This document shows, piece after piece, positions 1 through 7,250 of a stretch of 15,817 nt of DNA. Numbering within the stretch: the stretch's first letter is position 1; each line of letters starts with the position of its first letter. Made by a program: the position numbers and the translations under genes. A model generated the notes under the pieces. It did no database searches and was not told the origin of the DNA. It saw nothing but the letters and a program-made list of their open reading frames with translations. This stretch comes from Lentisphaeria bacterium (GTDB lineage Bacteria; Verrucomicrobiota; Lentisphaeria; Oligosphaerales; Oligosphaeraceae), in contig JAEEXV010000018.1 of assembly GCA_016287975.1 (NCBI GenBank), positions 1 through 15,817 of the forward strand. Direction: 5' to 3'.

Positions 1-155
1 AAGTCTGGGGTCTGGGGTCGCGATGGGTCTGGGGTCTGGGGTCTGGGGGCGCGATGGGTCTGGGGTCTGGGGTCTGGGGTCGCGATGGGTCTGGGGTCTG
101 AAGTCTGGGGTCGCGATGGGTCTGGGGGCCCCGAAAGATGGGTCTGAAGTCTTAG
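1..155. repeat. G-rich minisatellite, 7-mers nested in a 31-bp unit
   Basis: Heptamers GTCTGGG, with variant GTCTGAA, run in tandem and are interrupted at regular steps by a 10-mer, GTCGCGATGG (variant GGCGCGATGG at 48-57). Three heptamers plus one 10-mer make a 31-bp unit whose copies start at 27, 58, 89 and 120. The array runs off the left edge, so its full length is unknown. The last unit decays (127-155). Runs of three to five G separated by short loops on the + strand could fold as G-quadruplexes in DNA or in the 5' leader of the next gene. The array ends 13 bp before the first start codon, so any promoter of that gene lies inside or upstream of it. It is not a CRISPR: there are no unique spacers. 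Confidence 0.9.
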
Positions 156-167
156 CCAGGAAACACC

Positions 168-2789
168 ATGAATCTTGCGAAATTCACCTTGCCGTGCCTG
201 TCCCTTTTGCTGGGGGCGCTTCCCGTGCTTTCCGCGGCGCCGTCGGCGCCCGCCCCGCTGGTGCTGGCGAATGAGGGCCGTTCCAAGTATGCGATTGTCG
301 TGCCCGATGCTTCGGATCCCCGCCAGCGTGTCGGCGAGGCGGCGGTCTTGCTGCAGGGCACCCTGAAGCGGATGTCGGGGGTGGAACTGCCGATCCGCAG
401 CGAGAGCGGGCATTCGGGCGGGCCTGCGATCTACCTGGGCGCCACCAGGCGCGCCAAGGCGGCGGGAATCCCCCTGGAGCGCCTGACCGAATGGACCTAT
501 TGCAAGCGCGTCGTGGGAAAGGACCTCTTCCTTGTCGGATGCGACCGCTCCGCTGGCATCACTGGCGAGATGGAGTTCCATGACAAGCAGTATCTGCTCT
601 GGTTCGAGGGCTTCAACCAGCAGGAGACCCGCGCCTATCGCGAATGGCGCGGGACGCACAAGGCGGTCACGTCGTTTCTGGACCATGAGCTGGGCGTGCG
701 CTTCCTCCTGCCAGGGTCGTCTGGCCTGCACATCCCGCCCCGCCCGACCGTCACCGTGCCCGCCGCCCTGGATTTCCTGGGCGCGCCTGCGTTCCCCTAC
801 TGCAACGGCAGGTGCTACGGCGACCGCACGCTGACCATTGCGCTGAACCACAACGACATCCCCTCCGCCAAGAACTACGGCGGGCATTCCTACCCCGTCG
901 CGGTGCCCGCCAGGGTCTACGGCAAGACCCATCCAGAATATTTCGTGCTGGTCAACGGGGAGCGTCGGCCATTCTACGGCCCTGGCGGCGCGGGCCATCT
1001 GTGCGTAAGCAATCCCGAGGTCCAGGAACTCCTCATGAAGGAACTGGAATCCCAGTATGCGAAGGGCTTCCGCTGGGTGCAGCTGGGGCAGACCGACGGC
1101 CTGGTGCCGTGCGAATGCGACCAATGCCGCGCCTTGGGCGGCGGCGACACGGGCGAACTGCTCTGGAAAGTCCACCGCAGGATCGCGGAGGAGATGAAAC
1201 GCCGCCTCCCCGACCTGAAAATCGTCCTCCTGGCCTATTCCCACACCGCCCGTCCGCCCAAGTCCTTCGACTCCTTCCCCGACAACGTCATCCTGGAACT
1301 GTGCATCTGGCGGAACCACCGCGAGTTCATGCAGGAGTGGGCCCGCTTCAAGGACGTCCCCAAGATCGCCTACCTCTACCTGTGGGGCACCTACAGCAGT
1401 TGCATCTTCGATCCCACGCGAAGCGTCCGCTACCTCGCCGACACCCTGCGCGTGCTGCGGGACAACCATGTCGTCTCCATCTACAAATGCGGCTTCGGGA
1501 CCGCCCTCGGACTGGAGGGGCCGCAATACTATGTCTTCAGCAGACTGCTGGAGGATCCCGACCAGGATCCAGTGAAACTCCTGGAGGAGTTCTGCGACGC
1601 GGCCTACGGCAAGGCCGCCGCGCCGATGCGGCAGTTCTTCACCGCCGTCGACGCCCGCCTCTCCCTGCGCGACGGCTCCTCGACCCTGGATGTCCTGGAG
1701 ACCTTCCCGCGCAACCCCAGGCAACTCCACCAGTTCACCTATCCCCCGTCCACCGTCAAGTTTCTCGCCAACCGCCTGTGGTATGCCTCGACCCTGGACA
1801 AGGATCCGCAGGTGCAGGCGCGCATCCGCCTGGTCCGCCGCGAGTTCGGCCTGCTGCAGGCCCGCACGAACCTCTACGCCCTCTCCGACGCCTGGGCGGT
1901 GGCGCGGACCCCCGCGATCCTGGCCGCCTACCAGCGGGAGTATGACCGCGCCGCCAAGATGGTCTCCGACTGGTATGACGACCGCGGCAAGATGCGGCGC
2001 GAGCCTGGCTTCGACTGGCCGTTCCTGTGGGACACGCCCCGCAACATCGTGATGTTCGGCGGCGGCTCCCTCAATCCGAGTTTCCCGCCAGAACTGGCGC
2101 AGGGCTTCGCGCCCCTGAAGGCCTCCCTGAAGATGAAACTCGCCCCCGAGGACTATGTGTGCCTCGCCTCGCAGCTCCGCAACCCCGCGCAACTCGAAAC
2201 CTTCCGCCAGAAGGGCGCCGACGACAAAGGCGCGCCCTCCTTCGGAAAGGACGCCATGCAGACCCGCTTCCGCATCGGCTACGACCAGGGGAACCTCTAC
2301 CTCGCCGTGACCGCCGCCTCCCCGCAGGATCCCGCCGCCATCACGCCCGCGGGGCGGGACGGCGACTGCCGCCAGGGCGATTCGCTCGCCATCTACCTGG
2401 ATGTCGAGGGCACGGGGAGACGCTGCTACCGATTCGAGTTCAACCCCGTCCCGAACTCCTGCGCGGAGGCGCGCAAAGGCTACCGCGACGATCCCGCGCA
2501 TCCCGACTTCGGCAAGGAGGACCTGACCTGGAACGGCAAATGGCAATACACGGTATATTATGACGCCAAGGCGAAAGTCTGGAAGGCCTTCTGCACCATC
2601 CCGCTGGGCGAATTGGGGCAGCGCGACGGCGCCTATCCAGGCGCGCAGTGGCGCGTCAACCTCGTGCGGCGGCGCCCTGGCGGCGAAGTGGCCTCCTGGA
2701 TTGAATTGCCGAATGGCGTCGCGCCCGACGCACCTGCCAACTACGGCACCCTGCGCTTCATAGGATTCCGCAGCGTGATCTCGCCGTAA
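168..2789 (+). CDS. Secreted DUF4838 glycosidase-like protein with C-terminal CBM9/DOMON-like domain
   Basis: An 873-residue protein. The start is supported by AGGA (158-161) six bases before the ATG and by the signal peptide that follows: K5, then a hydrophobic run to about residue 20 and small residues (LSAAPSA) for cleavage near 23-27. Residues about 30-130 resemble the GH67-type N-terminal domain (the segment with LQGTLKRMSG). About 150-600 would be the DUF4838 TIM-barrel region, carrying the cysteine motif C315-x-C317-x2-C320 after a QTDG segment, as is common in this family. About 690-865 reads as a beta-sandwich of the CBM9/DOMON type (DGDCRQGDSLAIYLDV segment). DUF4838 proteins are frequent in Lentisphaerota, Verrucomicrobiota and Bacteroidota glycan loci, but I know of no firmly established reaction, so a catalytic role is inferred. 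It is the only protein here with a clear export signal and probably meets the polysaccharide first. The next gene starts 40 bp downstream. Confidence 0.85.
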   Translation: MNLAKFTLPCLSLLLGALPVLSAAPSAPAPLVLANEGRSKYAIVVPDASDPRQRVGEAAVLLQGTLKRMSGVELPIRSESGHSGGPAIYLGATRRAKAAGIPLERLTEWTYCKRVVGKDLFLVGCDRSAGITGEMEFHDKQYLLWFEGFNQQETRAYREWRGTHKAVTSFLDHELGVRFLLPGSSGLHIPPRPTVTVPAALDFLGAPAFPYCNGRCYGDRTLTIALNHNDIPSAKNYGGHSYPVAVPARVYGKTHPEYFVLVNGERRPFYGPGGAGHLCVSNPEVQELLMKELESQYAKGFRWVQLGQTDGLVPCECDQCRALGGGDTGELLWKVHRRIAEEMKRRLPDLKIVLLAYSHTARPPKSFDSFPDNVILELCIWRNHREFMQEWARFKDVPKIAYLYLWGTYSSCIFDPTRSVRYLADTLRVLRDNHVVSIYKCGFGTALGLEGPQYYVFSRLLEDPDQDPVKLLEEFCDAAYGKAAAPMRQFFTAVDARLSLRDGSSTLDVLETFPRNPRQLHQFTYPPSTVKFLANRLWYASTLDKDPQVQARIRLVRREFGLLQARTNLYALSDAWAVARTPAILAAYQREYDRAAKMVSDWYDDRGKMRREPGFDWPFLWDTPRNIVMFGGGSLNPSFPPELAQGFAPLKASLKMKLAPEDYVCLASQLRNPAQLETFRQKGADDKGAPSFGKDAMQTRFRIGYDQGNLYLAVTAASPQDPAAITPAGRDGDCRQGDSLAIYLDVEGTGRRCYRFEFNPVPNSCAEARKGYRDDPAHPDFGKEDLTWNGKWQYTVYYDAKAKVWKAFCTIPLGELGQRDGAYPGAQWRVNLVRRRPGGEVASWIELPNGVAPDAPANYGTLRFIGFRSVISP

Positions 2790-2829
2790 TCCCAGTCCAC
2801 GCCCCCGTCGATTCAAGGAAATCACCGCC

Positions 2830-4632
2830 ATGACGCAAAATGGAGACGCATTGCCAGGGACACGCCTCGCGGATTTCCGCGCCGCACTGGCAGGCGAGGC
2901 AAATGGCGCCGCCACGCCGACCTGGGAGTTCGCCGATTACACGACCACGCACGGCAATGGCGTCATGCTCCTCTGCCGCCCTCATTGCACCCCGCCGCCC
3001 GTGACGTTTTCCCCGCATCTCGTCGGCTGGCACCGCATCCACGTCTGCCTCGTGTGCAGCGGCTATCCGAGCCCTGGAGTAACCCTGCGACTCACGCGGG
3101 ACCTCGGCGCGACCTTCTTCCGCCGCAGCCTCCCGAATCCGGCCTACCCCGCCTGGAGCAGGATGGAGCAGGCCGAGGAGTATCCCTGGCAGTGCGCCGA
3201 CTTGACTGGCCAGTCCATCACCGTCACGAAACTGCTGGACGACTCCCCGTATGTGATTGGCCTGCTTTGGCTGCGCTTCGAGCCGATGAGCCCCGCAGAA
3301 GTGGAGGCCTGCCAGAACGATCTGGCCTCCACGCAGAACCGCACCCTACACGCCCACACGGACCTGGACTGGCTCCAGCTTGTCCGCAAGGCCCCGCCAG
3401 ATCTCTTCGCGCCCTTTGTCCAAAGCATGGTGCACTCCGATGCGGAACTGCTCTCCGTGGAGTTCTATCCCCTCCTCATGAACCGCGACTTTCTGGAAAG
3501 ACGCGCCAACGAGGACGGCTGCAACGATCCCTTCACAGGCCGCTTCCAGGCCTTCCGCGAACTGCTCCCCCATGCGGCCGAATGCTATTTCTACCTGACG
3601 CGACAGTGCCATGCACACGGACGGCGCGTCTATGCGGCGCTGCGCCACTGCCTCTCCGTCTGCCCCATCCCCTACGACGAATCCTCCATCGCGGGCGTGG
3701 ACTTCGCCGCCGAACATCCCGAATGGCATTGCGTCGACCGCGACGGCGAGCCATTCCCCGTCATCTCCTACGCCTTTCCGCAGGCACAGGATTATCTCAT
3801 CGGCGAATGCCTGAAGGTGCTTCCCTACGGCTTCGACGGCATCACGCTCTTCTTCCATCGCGGCATCATGACCGCCTTCGAGCAGCCCGTGCTGGACCGC
3901 TTCCGCGCCCTCTGCCCAGACGAAGATCCGAGACTGCTCCCGCTGGACGACCCGCGCCTGGTGGCCGTCCACTGCGAATTGATGACGGATCTCATGCGGC
4001 GGATGCGCCGCGCGCTCGACGACTACGCGGCGGCCTCTGGCCAGGGGAAAATCGGGCTGGCAATCGTGGGTTGTTACACCCTGGAGGACAACGCCCGCTT
4101 CGGCGTCGACATTCGGCGCTGGGCGGAGGAGGGCCTCGTCGACACGGTGGTCGTAGGGAACATGTCCGTGTACGAGGAAACGGAGCGATTCCTGGACGAA
4201 GCGCATCCTGGACGCATCAGCCTTGCAAAATACCGCGAATGCAAGTGCCACGGACTGCTGCCGCCGATTCGGCGCTTCTGCGACAACGACCTCGACCGAA
4301 TGCTCCAGGCCATGCCGCCCTATCTGGAATTGGAGCGGCGCACCAGCCTTCGGGTCTATTTCGACGTGCCGTGGGAATGCACAAGGCCGCCAGAGTTCTT
4401 CCGCGAATACGCCCTGCGCCTCTACAAGGCAGGCGCCACCCGCCTCTCCTTGTGGGACGCATTCCATGTCCGCGCGATGAACCGCGCGGAGTGGAATGTG
4501 GTCTCGCGCCTGGGCCATCGCGAGGAACTGCCCGCCATGCCCGCCACGCGCGACGGCTACGGACGGGCCTGCCGCGTGCTCTCCTTGAATGGCGTGCCAT
4601 TCGCAGCCTACCATCCAGCCTGGAGGGGATGA
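2830..4632 (+). CDS. Putative TIM-barrel glycosidase-like protein
   Basis: A 600-residue protein with no signal peptide. The start is supported by AAGGA about ten bases before the ATG (near 2816-2820). Residues about 25-155 look like an N-terminal beta-sandwich. About 160-570 alternate helices and strands as in GHL10/DUF187-like or other family-10-type glycosyl hydrolase barrels, for example the stretches YGFDGITLFFHRG, GKIGLAIVGCY and LVDTVVVGN at predicted strand ends. I cannot assign a GH family or name catalytic residues with confidence. Its last 28 codons (4549-4632) recur in decayed form after the nuclease gene. Gene order suggests it once lay directly before the esterase gene at 6054. 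Role inferred: hydrolysis or recognition of oligosaccharides in the cytoplasm, with the neighbouring hydrolases. Confidence 0.7.
   Translation: MTQNGDALPGTRLADFRAALAGEANGAATPTWEFADYTTTHGNGVMLLCRPHCTPPPVTFSPHLVGWHRIHVCLVCSGYPSPGVTLRLTRDLGATFFRRSLPNPAYPAWSRMEQAEEYPWQCADLTGQSITVTKLLDDSPYVIGLLWLRFEPMSPAEVEACQNDLASTQNRTLHAHTDLDWLQLVRKAPPDLFAPFVQSMVHSDAELLSVEFYPLLMNRDFLERRANEDGCNDPFTGRFQAFRELLPHAAECYFYLTRQCHAHGRRVYAALRHCLSVCPIPYDESSIAGVDFAAEHPEWHCVDRDGEPFPVISYAFPQAQDYLIGECLKVLPYGFDGITLFFHRGIMTAFEQPVLDRFRALCPDEDPRLLPLDDPRLVAVHCELMTDLMRRMRRALDDYAAASGQGKIGLAIVGCYTLEDNARFGVDIRRWAEEGLVDTVVVGNMSVYEETERFLDEAHPGRISLAKYRECKCHGLLPPIRRFCDNDLDRMLQAMPPYLELERRTSLRVYFDVPWECTRPPEFFREYALRLYKAGATRLSLWDAFHVRAMNRAEWNVVSRLGHREELPAMPATRDGYGRACRVLSLNGVPFAAYHPAWRG
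4549..4632 (+). repeat. Direct repeat, intact copy (3' end of glycosidase-like gene)
   Basis: The last 28 codons of the upstream gene, including its stop. The decayed partner lies at 5966-6049, 1417 bp downstream. The two align over exactly 84 bases without net length change. Strongest blocks are the start (CGCGAYGGCTACGG), the middle (TTGAATG, CCATT) and the end (CCATCCAGCCTG, GGGATGAAA). About 65% of bases match ungapped, and more if a compensating pair of one-base gaps is allowed. Confidence 0.85.
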
Positions 4633-4765
4633 AATCGTCTGCTTTTTAGGCATGGACCGCACATTTTGAAAATGATACGCCTATATTATGCAATGCCAAC
4701 CCGCGAGAACGCCCGACGCCACTTGGTGAAAGCATGAAAGAATTCCCTATGGAGATCTAATTGCA
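4633..4765 (+). promoter_or_regulatory. AT-richer leader of the nuclease gene, -10-like TATATT
   Basis: This 133-bp gap is visibly less GC-rich than the glycosidase gene before it. It contains TATATT at 4682-4687. A TTGAAA at 4666-4671 is only ten bases away, too close for a standard -35, so the promoter call rests on the -10-like box alone. GGAG at 4751-4754 could serve as a distant ribosome site for the ATG at 4766. The nuclease gene may therefore have its own expression signals, as expected for an inserted gene. This is inference. Confidence 0.25.
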
Positions 4766-5947
4766 ATGGACGAACCGATTCTGTCCTCCGAATACCGCTC
4801 CTGGCTGTTGGAACTCAAAAGGCGCTACCGCAGCACTCAAATCAAATCATCAGTTGCCGTCAATCGCGCCATACTGGAATTCAATTGGAGCCTCGGCAAG
4901 GACATCAGCGAAAAATACTCTGGGGTGCAATATGGAGCAAAGTTCTATTCCAAACTAAGTGCCGACTTGAAACTGATGCTTCCAGAAGCCACTGGCCTCT
5001 CCAAGGGAAACATCATCTACTGCCAAAGATTCTACGAACTGTATTCCAAGGCGTCTATTGTTCCACAACTTGCGGAACAATCATCTGGGGCCGACAAGAC
5101 GACTACCGTTCCACAACTTGTGGAACAATTCCCCGCGAAAGATGGAATCTGGTTAGGCCGTCATGGCATAGTCCCCTTATTTCTAGTCCCTTGGGGACAT
5201 CATCGCCTGATTATTGACAAATGCAAAGGCGACGTGAAGAAGGCACTCTTCTATGTGTTGAAGACTGTGGAAAACAATTGGAGCCGCAATGTGCTCCTAA
5301 ACTGGATTTCCACAGATCTCTATTCCAGGGACGGCAAGGCGGTCACGAATTTTCAACGCACCTTGCCAGAGCCTGACGGCGACCTCGCCCAGCAATTAAC
5401 AAAAGATCCTTATGTTTTCTCCGTACAGGGACTCAGCGAAAAATACAATGAAACCCAACTGAAAGCAGCAATGGTAAAGAACATTGAGGCGCTACTGTTG
5501 GAACTCGGCAATGGTTTTGCCTTTGTGGGCAGGGAAAAGGTGGTTGAAGTATGTGGTGAGGAAAAGCGAATAGACCTGCTCTTCTACTTCATTCCACAAC
5601 ACCGATACTGCGCCGTCGAAGTTAAGACTGGAGAATTCGAGCCATCTGACCTCGGGCAATTGCAAGGATATGTCGCAGCCTGCGATCTAGTCTTGAACCG
5701 ACAAGGAGACTGCCCCGCGATGGGGCTTCTTGTATGCAAGGGCAAGAATGCCCCTCTCGTCCGTTACCTGATTGGAAAAACTGACATGCCCTTGGGAGTC
5801 AGTGATTATGAACTCACCAAGGTGCTTCCTGCAAATTTCAAAGACGACATGCCCAGCGTGGAAGAATTCGAGGCGGAACTGGAACGGTTGTCGCAGGGGA
5901 CTCCGCCCCCAATGGAAGAAAACAACGATGGAGGAAATGAGAAATGA
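4766..5947 (+). CDS. DUF1016 / PD-(D/E)xK nuclease domain protein (YhcG family)
   Basis: A 393-residue protein with the two-part layout of this family: a DUF1016 N-terminal helical domain (about 10-175, containing LSKGNIIYCQRFYELY and the VPWGHH element) and a C-terminal nuclease fold (about 225-355). Catalytic-type residues are visible: D270 in RIDLLFYF and E285-V-K287 in AVEVKTGEF, followed by DLGQLQGY. The family is widespread as solitary, mobile-looking genes and near restriction-modification systems. A DNA-cleaving role is likely from the fold, the target unknown. Its sampled lines are 43-52% GC against the mid-sixties or higher around it, with more AAA, CAA and ATT codons, so recent transfer is likely. 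It has no evident link to glycan breakdown and splits two catabolic genes. Residues 99-121 contain an imperfect tandem VPQLxEQ repeat not essential to the fold. The tail after about 365 is acidic and probably disordered. Confidence 0.93.
   Translation: MDEPILSSEYRSWLLELKRRYRSTQIKSSVAVNRAILEFNWSLGKDISEKYSGVQYGAKFYSKLSADLKLMLPEATGLSKGNIIYCQRFYELYSKASIVPQLAEQSSGADKTTTVPQLVEQFPAKDGIWLGRHGIVPLFLVPWGHHRLIIDKCKGDVKKALFYVLKTVENNWSRNVLLNWISTDLYSRDGKAVTNFQRTLPEPDGDLAQQLTKDPYVFSVQGLSEKYNETQLKAAMVKNIEALLLELGNGFAFVGREKVVEVCGEEKRIDLLFYFIPQHRYCAVEVKTGEFEPSDLGQLQGYVAACDLVLNRQGDCPAMGLLVCKGKNAPLVRYLIGKTDMPLGVSDYELTKVLPANFKDDMPSVEEFEAELERLSQGTPPPMEENNDGGNEK
5060..5126. repeat. Two 19-bp palindromic repeats within the nuclease gene
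   Basis: Copy 1 (5060-5078) and copy 2 (5108-5126) share GTTCCACAACTTG and end in GGAAC. Copy 2 is a perfect inverted repeat around one central base (GTTCCACAA / TTGTGGAAC); copy 1 differs by a single base in one arm. They lie exactly 48 bp (16 codons) apart, so both are read in the same frame as VPQLAEQ and VPQLVEQ (residues 99-105 and 115-121), in the segment before the VPWGHH element. Confidence 0.85.
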
Positions 5948-5963
5948 GAATTTGCGTTAACTA

Positions 5964-6049
5964 CGCGCGATGGCTACGGTCTGGTTTGCGCGCGCATTTC
6001 TTGAATGACGCTTCCATTAGCAAACTGCCATCCAGCCTGAATGGGATGA
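5964..6049 (+). pseudogene. Decayed copy of the 3' end of the glycosidase-like gene
   Basis: Sixteen bases after the nuclease stop codon, the sequence resumes similarity to the end of the gene at 2830-4632 and keeps it up to the final stop. Read in the parental frame it gives RDGYG, C, S, then a stop, and later P, A, HPA and a second stop before the terminal G-stop. The middle carries a compensating shift of one base. No similarity is visible upstream of about 5963, so only the tail remains. The remnant ends five bases before the start of the esterase gene, and its conserved GGGATGAAA may still act as that gene's initiation region. It is most simply read as the old junction between the glycosidase-like gene and the esterase gene, separated when the nuclease gene arrived. 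Confidence 0.75.
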
Positions 6050-6053
6050 AAAG

Positions 6054-7232
6054 ATGATGAAGGCCTCCGACTACATCGCGCGTTTTGATGTGGAACGCCA
6101 TTTGGGCAAGGCTCCAGGTTTCCAGCCATGCGTGGAACGGAAGCATCCTGGCCTACGGGCGATTTTCTATGAAGGGGCGCCGTTCCGCGGGAAGCCGACC
6201 CGCTGTTTTGCGTGGCTTGGCCTTCCCAAGGGCGCGAATGCGCCCCATCGTGTGCCAGGGATCGTGCTGGTGCATGGAGGCGGCGGAACGGCCTTCGCGG
6301 ACTGGGCGGACATCTGGGTGAAGCGCGGTTATGCGGCGATTGCCATGGACACCTGCGGCGCGCTCCCAGCCCCCGACGCACCCCCGAACCGCATGCAGCA
6401 TCCGCCGCGCCTGCCCGACGGCGGCCCTCCTGGATGGGGCGGCTTCGAGCAACAGGACTGGCCCGCCGCCGACCAGTGGATGTACCATGCGACGGCCGCC
6501 GTCCTGCGGGCGACCGCCCTGCTTCGCTCCCTGCCGTCGGTCGAGGCCTCGCAAATCGGCATCGCGGGCGTCTCGTGGGGCGGCTATCTGACGCTGGGCG
6601 CCGTCGGCATCGCGCCGCAGGGGACCTACCGCTTCGCCATCCCCGTCTACGCCTCCACAAGATTCGCGACCATGCCCACCAGCATCCTCCTGGGGCGGCC
6701 AGAAGTCTCGCACCGCCAGGCGATCCAGTGGATGGAGACCTGGGATCCCGCCCCCGTCATGAAAAACATCCGAACCCCCGTGCTGTTTCTCTCCGACGCC
6801 GAGGACATCGCCTTCCCCATGCCCACCTGGCAGAAGACCACCGACGCGGTCTCCGGCATGGCGCAGCGTTCTTTGCGCATCGCCTATCCGCACAACCACA
6901 GCATCTCCCTGCCCTCGCGCACGGAAGCCGTTTTCGCGGAAGCCATCCTGAAACGGCGCCCCTTGCCGAAATGGGGCGAACTCCAGCGCGCCAGACAGGA
7001 ACTCTCCTGCGCCTTCCAGCCCGCTGGACGCAAGATCGTGGAGGCGCGCCTTTGCGCCACGCGGGCGACGGGCTTCTGGGCGGACCGCCGCTGGCTGCCC
7101 TACCCCGCCACCCTGGATTCCGCAACCCATTCGATCCAAGGGACGCTCCCCTTCGGCGCCACCGCCTTCTTCTTCCAGGTCAAGGACGACCAAAGCGCCA
7201 TCTGGTCCTCGCCCCTGGGCATCAGGAAGTAA
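6054..7232 (+). CDS. Alpha/beta-hydrolase family esterase (acetyl-xylan-esterase-like)
   Basis: A 392-residue protein, no signal peptide. The first of two adjacent ATGs is taken; upstream GGGAT is a weak ribosome site. The fold is shown by an HGGGG oxyanion-type motif (about residues 74-78), the nucleophile elbow G-V-S174-W-G-G, an acidic residue in LSDAEDIAFP (D248 or D251) and the histidine motif PHNHS (H280/H282). The C-terminal ~90 residues form an extra beta-rich part with FWADRRWLPYPA, reminiscent of PhoPQ-activated or acetyl-xylan-esterase-related proteins. Expected role: removing ester groups, such as acetyl, from imported sugars or oligosaccharides; the substrate is not visible. The following gene begins 18 bp downstream, so they are probably co-transcribed. 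Before the nuclease arrived, it probably followed directly on a gene ending like the one at 2830-4632. Confidence 0.8.
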   Translation: MMKASDYIARFDVERHLGKAPGFQPCVERKHPGLRAIFYEGAPFRGKPTRCFAWLGLPKGANAPHRVPGIVLVHGGGGTAFADWADIWVKRGYAAIAMDTCGALPAPDAPPNRMQHPPRLPDGGPPGWGGFEQQDWPAADQWMYHATAAVLRATALLRSLPSVEASQIGIAGVSWGGYLTLGAVGIAPQGTYRFAIPVYASTRFATMPTSILLGRPEVSHRQAIQWMETWDPAPVMKNIRTPVLFLSDAEDIAFPMPTWQKTTDAVSGMAQRSLRIAYPHNHSISLPSRTEAVFAEAILKRRPLPKWGELQRARQELSCAFQPAGRKIVEARLCATRATGFWADRRWLPYPATLDSATHSIQGTLPFGATAFFFQVKDDQSAIWSSPLGIRK

Positions 7233-7250
7233 CCTTCCACGAAGCCACCC

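Noticed and set aside
1..155. CRISPR array
   Set aside because: The spacing is regular but the whole unit is repeated; there are no unique spacers and no cas genes.
23..274. 83-codon open frame through the G-rich array
   Set aside because: It translates the repeat, whose 31-bp period changes frame each unit, and then overlaps the signal-peptide region of the first gene out of frame.
4734..4760. Eight-codon leader peptide before the nuclease gene
   Set aside because: Too short to support, with no codon pattern suggesting attenuation.
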